Positions 22,079-26,396 of a stretch of DNA of 26,396 nt are shown one piece after another. The DNA is from JBCBWG01 sp964579305. GTDB taxonomy: Bacteria; Pseudomonadota; Alphaproteobacteria; Rhizobiales; Hyphomicrobiaceae. A program made the translations under genes and the position numbers. The notes beneath the pieces are model-generated. The model did not search any database and was not told the origin of the DNA. It saw only the letters and a list, made by a program, of their open reading frames with translations. Position 1 is the stretch's first letter. Every line of letters starts with the position of its first letter. The stretch covers positions 1-26,396 of the forward strand of contig CAZOGY010000040.1 in the NCBI GenBank assembly GCA_964579305.1. The letters are read 5' to 3'.

Positions 22079-22426
22079 TCAACGTTCGCAGTCATAGTGG
22101 GCCCTCAAGACTGCGACGTGCCGCCCGGCCACGTGCACACCAGAACCTGTCACGCGGAAGGGTCGGCAACCGCGCGCTGCAGCCAGGATCTGGCTGGCAT
22201 AGCGGCGCACCATGTAGTTTCGGACAGACCGCGAGCCGGCGCGCCAGACGTGGCTTGGAACGCGTGCGCTTGCCCGAAACAAACAGCGGAATCGCGAACT
22301 CGTGTAGAGATGCATCCGATACGGCGAAGCGCAGCTCGGGATATCGCTGGCCGTTGCGATTTGGGTGCTGGCCGCCAAGACGATGGTGAGCCCGCTTGCG
22401 GCGAGTAGGGTTTTCATGAAAGTCAT
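22079..22426 (-). CDS. Small secreted four-cysteine protein, copy B (paralogue of copy A)
   Basis: This 115-residue protein has signal peptide MKTLLAASGLTIVLAASTQ ending near ATA|SDIPS. The mature part is very basic (many Arg), with cysteines in CASPY, FRCLF, ARGCRPFRV and HYDCER. Relative to copy A it has the same Cys1-Cys2 and Cys2-Cys3 spacing and is three residues shorter between Cys3 and Cys4 (25 against 28). Shared residues include PxCASPY, VPxH, RxGxRxVxNYxxRR, ILxA, GC, RVxGS and the final YxC. ATG 22426 has AGAGGG nine bases upstream. The 85-bp gap to copy A suggests a tandem duplication, probably co-transcribed. Function unknown. Confidence 0.82.
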   Translation of the reverse strand: MTFMKTLLAASGLTIVLAASTQIATASDIPSCASPYRMHLYTSSRFRCLFRASARVPSHVWRAGSRSVRNYMVRRYASQILAAARGCRPFRVTGSGVHVAGRHVAVLRAHYDCER

Positions 22427-22553
22427 GGGTCAATACCCTCTCAACTTGGGATAGCGAAAACGACAACTCCAGTCCCGTCGCCCGTGATTGACGGTGACGA
22501 TCTCTTGGTCGTTTGCGCGAAGCAATTGGTTCCCGAGATCTGGCGCGAGGCCG

Positions 22554-23096
22554 TCACGGTAATGGCAGGACCGCTTTCATAAGTGCCCGATCGTCGGGAT
22601 CGTGCTCGATCTTGAAGCCAAGCCGGCGGGCCAAGCCGAGCATGCCCGTGTTATGAACGGATATGCTGCCCCAGACCGTGCGGCAGCCGGCTTCGCGTGC
22701 GGCGTCGATGACCGTGGCGAGAGCATTCTTCGCGAGCCCGAGACCCTCGACCTCGGGGCGCACGGTGACGGAAAACTCCGCGTCGCGACCCGGTCCAATG
22801 TCGGCGATGCGGGCTGATCCCACGAGTTCACCCGCAAGGTCGCCCCGCCCTTCCACAACAATCGCAACCGTGTTTGGGTCGGGGGAGGCGAAACGCTTGG
22901 CCATTTCCACTGTCAGATGCGGAAGCGTGTGCAGCACGCGGAACCATTTGTCTTCGTCGTCCAGCGCATCATAACCGCGCATCACGGCATCGGCGTCTTC
23001 GGGCCGGATGGCGCGCAAGTGGTAGGCGTTTCCATCCTTGCAGAGGATATCGATCCCGGGGCCATTGAGCCGGTCTCGCAATGCCTGTACTGCCAT
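22554..23096 (-). CDS. GNAT-family N-acetyltransferase
   Basis: This 180-residue single-domain GNAT protein transfers an acyl group from acyl-CoA to an unknown amine or protein. YHLRAIRPEDADAVMRGYDAL (25-45) is the usual N-terminal strand-helix. LVGSARI and AEFSVTVRPEVEGLGLAKNA (106-125) contain the acetyl-CoA pyrophosphate-binding loop, and NTGMLGLARRLGF (149-161) is motif B. The segment resembles the GNAT domains attached to some protein lysine acetyltransferases, but there is no ATP-grasp domain. ATG 23096 is chosen over the longer frame to 23201 because AGGAGG lies eight bases upstream. Copy B of the small secreted pair starts 127 bp downstream on the same strand. Confidence 0.9.
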   Translation of the reverse strand: MAVQALRDRLNGPGIDILCKDGNAYHLRAIRPEDADAVMRGYDALDDEDKWFRVLHTLPHLTVEMAKRFASPDPNTVAIVVEGRGDLAGELVGSARIADIGPGRDAEFSVTVRPEVEGLGLAKNALATVIDAAREAGCRTVWGSISVHNTGMLGLARRLGFKIEHDPDDRALMKAVLPLP

Positions 23097-23187
23097 AAAG
23101 CATGCCTCCTGCGCATCTAATCTTGGATGTCGATCATCGCGGTCGAAGCAAATTTGGCGTTTGTATCTCGATGACACATAAGCCAAC

Positions 23188-23208
23188 GCCGGTTTAATCA
23201 AACCCGGC
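23188..23208. other. Short imperfect inverted repeat in a divergent promoter region
   Basis: GCCGGTTT pairs with AAACCCGGC across a four-base loop, with one bulged base. It is in the 238-bp gap between the GNAT gene and the DUF2157 gene, 91 bp upstream of the GNAT start. It could be an operator; there is no T-tract for a terminator. Confidence 0.3.
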
Positions 23209-23334
23209 TAAATTGCGCCTTCATGACAGCAATTGCCGCTCGGACTTTGCTTTTCTGTCTGCGTGAACGTTGTTCATCGGCTGTTACCGGCCTATGTCAC
23301 GGTTGGTGAGAACAAACCATCGGAGGATTTTGCC

Positions 23335-25917
23335 GTGGCTAGCAGCGCATTCGCCTTTCTCGACCGGATGATGCCCAAGCGGATGATGGCGCCGGGCGCG
23401 GTGTCGCCGGAACTGGTCGCGCTTGTGGCGGCTGGTGCGCTGTTCGGTTTCGGGCTGATACTGTATGTGGCCGCCAATTGGACCGAGTTTGGCAAGGTCG
23501 GCCGGTTTGGCATTGTTGGCGCGGCGGTTGTTCTGTCGGCAATCGGCACGGCGCTGCGCTGGGATTTGCGATTGCCGAGCGCGCTGGCCGGCATTCTCGC
23601 AACCGGAGGTATGCTGGCTCTCTACGGCCAGACCTATCAGACGGGGATTGATCCGTGGCCGCTGTTTGCGACCTGGGCCGTGCTCGCCCTGCCATGGGCA
23701 ATTGCCGCGCGGCATGATGCAGTTTGGGTGCTGATCGTTTTGATTGCAGCGACCGCGTTGCAGCTTTGGCTGGGCAGTACGCTGGCGTCGACTTCAGGTG
23801 ATACCGCTCCCGTTTTGATTGCTTGGGCCATGGCGATCTGCGGCTCGGTTCTGTTGAGCCCTTGGATTGGGTTACAACGGTGGCTTGGTCATACCGGCTG
23901 GGCTTTCCGGGTTGCCGCATTACTGACCGTTGTTTTGATTTCGGTGTTATCGATCGCGGCGATTTATGAGCCATCGTTGTCGGTGTTCGTGCCGGTTGTC
24001 GGCGTGGCGCTTTTGGTCAGCGCGATTGCGGTCTTTGCGGTCGCAAGCCCGTTCTACCGGCTCCTCCTATCGGCAAGTGTGCTCGGCGTGACGGTCTTCC
24101 TGATTGCCAGGGTCTGGTATGGTTTGTGGCAGTTGGGCGCCAGAGATGTCCTTTCGATCCTGTTTTTGTGCGGGCTGAGTGCTGCGATCATTGCGTCGGC
24201 GGCTGGTGTGGTCATGTCCCGGATCCTTGCGCTGCGCGGCGATAGCGTCGGGGATGCCACCGCACCATTGGTTGGTGCGGTTCGAACCGGTGTCGCGGCG
24301 GTCCGCGGCAAGCTTCCAGCGCGGCCGGTCGGCGATGGGGCAAGCTGGCCCGTTGCCGTTGTCAGCGCGATCGGCGCCTCGTTGGCTGCGATGCCCGTGT
24401 TTGCGTATCTGGCTGTTTGGCTTGGGCCCTCGCTGGTGCGCGGGCCTGGTGCGTACATCGTCGGCGTGCTTGCGCTTGTGGCAGGCGTCTTACTTGTCCG
24501 CCAGGACCGGGTGTTCGGTTTTCGTCAGCAGTTTGGATACATCGCATTGGTCGTTGGGCTTGGCCTGTTCGGCTTTGCGTTTCTGCGCGATTTGCCGATG
24601 CTGCCGGCGACACTGCTTGGCTTTGCGCTGTTTGCCGCCGTGAGTGCGCTAACACCGTTGCGCTGGATCAGCCTTTTGCTGGGCCTTGGCGCCGTCTATT
24701 GGGCGCTCGGCATCGTCGTTGCCGTGACCCTCCTCGTCACGCACGGACAGCTTGACGTGGCCGGTCCAGCCATTGCCCGCTTTCACGTATTCGCGACAGG
24801 CTATCCGATCCTGTTTGTGAGCATCGCGGTGGCCGTCCTCTTGATAGCGTCGGAGTTCATGGCCCGTGGGCCGCGGTTTGACCGGTTTGGACACGCCGTT
24901 GCTCGCTTTGACGGTTTCGTCACAGGGTTTGCCGGCGGCGTGCTGCTCTATGCAATGTCGGGCAGCCCGACTTTCCTGGTCAGTGGTCCCGTTGGCGGCG
25001 GGCGCGGGACGTTTATCAACGCCTTGCCCTTTGATGTGACGCCAGATGCAGGGCGCGTCCTCGCCGTTGTGTTCGCTGTAGCCGGCATCGCGCTTGCGGT
25101 GCGCCAAACGCGCGATGAAATGGACCCGCAACGTTTTGCGATCGCCGGTGTCGTACTGGCGCTGATCTACGTGATGCCGATGCTCGCGGTCCCGTTTCTG
25201 ATTTTTGTTGCCGCGTGGTTGACGCAACGCGACGGGCTGACCGCGATGGCGGGCATTTCCGCGGTCTGGGTGATGGGCTCGTTCTATTACTGGCTCGGGC
25301 TGCCGCTCTTTGCCAAAGGCCTGTTTTTGATGGCGCTTGGGCTCGCGCTTGGCGCGGTGCTGTGGTGGCGGTCAGATGACGTCCGCGCGCGGCTCGATGG
25401 CGCTGTGCATGTGCCCGAGGTGTCGGTGTCGCGCTGGCCGGCGGTTGGCGTCGGCATTTCCGTTGCCGCCTTGGCGTTTCTTGTTGGCAGCGGGATTGTT
25501 CAGAGCGAGCGGTTGATTGCTGGTGGCCGGCAGGTGTTTGTCGAGCTTGGTCCGCGCGATCCCCGTTCGCGCCTGCAGGGCGATTACATGGCGCTCAATT
25601 TCCGTATGCCGCGGCTGGAAAGATCGCGCACGGATTCATCACCGATGCCGGGCTGGGCGATCGCCGACGTTGCCGATAATCGCGTCGCCACGATCGCGCG
25701 TTTTTCGCATCAGCCCGACGCGGGGCCTGACCAGATTGCCATGACGGTCTGGTTCAGAGGGCGCACGCCGATCCTCGGCACCACCGGTTATTACTTTGCC
25801 GAAGGCCAGGCCAAGACGTTTGAGGCGGCCCGCTACGGCATTTTTCGGGTTGGTGGCGATGGCCGGGTGATCCTGACCGGTTTGGCCGATGAAAACCTCA
25901 AGCGGCTTCGCGACTGA
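23335..25917 (+). CDS. Large polytopic membrane protein: DUF2157 - DUF4401-like - GDYXXLXY domains
   Basis: This 860-residue protein has about 20 hydrophobic segments through residues 25-725 and a soluble C-terminal domain. The N-terminus (SPELVALVAAGALFGFGLIL, then VAANWTEFGKVGRF) is DUF2157-like. The middle, with PVGGGRGTFINALPFDVTPD, resembles the DUF4401 region. After the last helix the periplasmic domain carries GPRDPRSRLQGDYMALNF, with GDY at 749-751 and the final Tyr of the GDYxxLxY signature replaced by Phe, then the family's YYFAEGQAKTFEAARYGIFR. These modules are often separate genes. The start is GTG 23335 with GGAGGA seven bases upstream; the frame upstream to 23233 has no such site. 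Function unknown; a membrane or envelope role is inferred. Confidence 0.85.
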   Translation: MASSAFAFLDRMMPKRMMAPGAVSPELVALVAAGALFGFGLILYVAANWTEFGKVGRFGIVGAAVVLSAIGTALRWDLRLPSALAGILATGGMLALYGQTYQTGIDPWPLFATWAVLALPWAIAARHDAVWVLIVLIAATALQLWLGSTLASTSGDTAPVLIAWAMAICGSVLLSPWIGLQRWLGHTGWAFRVAALLTVVLISVLSIAAIYEPSLSVFVPVVGVALLVSAIAVFAVASPFYRLLLSASVLGVTVFLIARVWYGLWQLGARDVLSILFLCGLSAAIIASAAGVVMSRILALRGDSVGDATAPLVGAVRTGVAAVRGKLPARPVGDGASWPVAVVSAIGASLAAMPVFAYLAVWLGPSLVRGPGAYIVGVLALVAGVLLVRQDRVFGFRQQFGYIALVVGLGLFGFAFLRDLPMLPATLLGFALFAAVSALTPLRWISLLLGLGAVYWALGIVVAVTLLVTHGQLDVAGPAIARFHVFATGYPILFVSIAVAVLLIASEFMARGPRFDRFGHAVARFDGFVTGFAGGVLLYAMSGSPTFLVSGPVGGGRGTFINALPFDVTPDAGRVLAVVFAVAGIALAVRQTRDEMDPQRFAIAGVVLALIYVMPMLAVPFLIFVAAWLTQRDGLTAMAGISAVWVMGSFYYWLGLPLFAKGLFLMALGLALGAVLWWRSDDVRARLDGAVHVPEVSVSRWPAVGVGISVAALAFLVGSGIVQSERLIAGGRQVFVELGPRDPRSRLQGDYMALNFRMPRLERSRTDSSPMPGWAIADVADNRVATIARFSHQPDAGPDQIAMTVWFRGRTPILGTTGYYFAEGQAKTFEAARYGIFRVGGDGRVILTGLADENLKRLRD

Positions 25918-26102
25918 CGACGCGTGACCGGGTCGGCGGCGCTGGACCAGACACGGGCGTCTCCGCCGTCTCCATTGGCCCCCTCGCCTTCCGTCGCGTT
26001 GCCGCAACGCATCATAGCGGCTAGTCGAATGGCGACGACAAGAGATGATGGACCGGGCGCGCAACATCGGCGCGACCACAGACGCAACGCGGAGGTTTGA
26101 CC

Positions 26103-26396
26103 ATGGCGCGCAAGAAGATAGCCCTCATCGGCTCCGGCATGATCGGCGGCACGCTCGCCCACCTGATCGGCCTGAAAGAACTGGGCGACGTCGTCCTGTT
26201 CGACATCGCCGAGGGGATGCCGGAAGGCAAATCGCTCGACATCGCGCAATCGGGCGCGGCGGAAGGTTTTGATGTGCGCCTCAAGGGCACGCAGTCCTAT
26301 GCCGACATCGAAAACGCCGACGTTTGCATCGTCGCGGCCGGGGTGCCGCGCAAGCCCGGCATGAGCCGCGATGCCCTGCTTGGCATCAGCCTGATG
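26103..26396 (+). CDS. mdh: Malate dehydrogenase, N-terminal part (3' end outside window)
   Basis: Ninety-eight codons are visible, open to the window edge. MARKKIALIGSGMIGGTLAH contains the NAD-binding GxGxxG loop, VVLFDIAEGMPEGKSLDIAQ carries the Asp that selects NAD, and CIVAAGVPRKPGMSRDALL is the substrate-loop region whose arginines contact malate/oxaloacetate. This is the lactate-dehydrogenase-like malate dehydrogenase typical of alphaproteobacteria, acting in the TCA cycle. CGGAGG lies seven bases before ATG 26103. In many alphaproteobacteria sucC, sucD and the 2-oxoglutarate dehydrogenase genes follow. The 185-bp gap before it has no evident gene or terminator. Confidence 0.95.
   Translation, partial: MARKKIALIGSGMIGGTLAHLIGLKELGDVVLFDIAEGMPEGKSLDIAQSGAAEGFDVRLKGTQSYADIENADVCIVAAGVPRKPGMSRDALLGISLM

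Noticed and set aside
1..26396. CRISPR array, insertion sequence, prophage or toxin-antitoxin system
   Set aside because: No regularly spaced repeats, transposase or integrase motifs, phage structural genes or typical toxin-antitoxin pair were seen. The two small secreted genes are paralogues with signal peptides, not a toxin-antitoxin pair.

Overview
The window is about 26 kb of GC-rich, densely coding DNA. It looks like the chromosome of an alphaproteobacterium, probably of the Rhizobiales/Rhodobiales type. The signs are the cnoX-LON gene pair, a PrdX-type prolyl-tRNA deacylase, a tRNA-Gly with encoded CCA, an alphaproteobacterial-style malate dehydrogenase at the right edge, and dispersed intergenic palindromes built around AGAGCA/TGCTCT. 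There are no transposases, phage genes, CRISPR arrays or rRNAs. Almost every gene is intact. Only the first and last are cut by the window edges.

Layout. 1-2395 (minus strand) is housekeeping and protein quality control: prdX, a thioredoxin-TPR co-chaperone (cnoX), a LON substrate-binding-domain protein and the start of a small protein, perhaps Trm112. 2396-2819 holds a structured repeat and tRNA-Gly(GCC). 3027-7630 is a catabolic neighbourhood: FAH-family hydrolase, alpha/beta hydrolase, M20 N-carbamoyl-amino-acid-hydrolase-like enzyme, L-threonate-dehydrogenase-like enzyme and a double-cupin protein. 7870-10609 is a translationally coupled modABC molybdate importer. 10727-13493 is a GMC (choline-dehydrogenase-like) flavoenzyme followed by a kynurenine-formamidase-like hydrolase with an odd acidic tail. 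The tail overlaps a small antisense gene.

13862-19806 is a cell-surface polysaccharide locus: four glycosyltransferases and a Wzx/MATE-like flippase arranged in three transcription units. 20038-21576 encodes a secreted beta-propeller 'choice-of-anchor I' protein and ends in a strong terminator. 21634-22426 encodes two tandem small secreted proteins that are clearly paralogous, share four cysteines, and belong to no family I recognise. 22554-23096 is a GNAT acetyltransferase. 23335-25917 is a very large DUF2157/GDYXXLXY membrane protein. 26103 to the end is the start of mdh.

The points most worth a second look are the paired four-cysteine secreted proteins, and the two copies of an intergenic element whose GCTCT-AGAGC-GCTCT arms keep exactly the same spacing and could form alternative hairpins. 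Next come the acidic extension and convergent overlap at 13248-13679, and the unassigned FAH/carbamoylase/threonate-dehydrogenase gene set. Function names come from recognising family motifs by eye; no database search was run.
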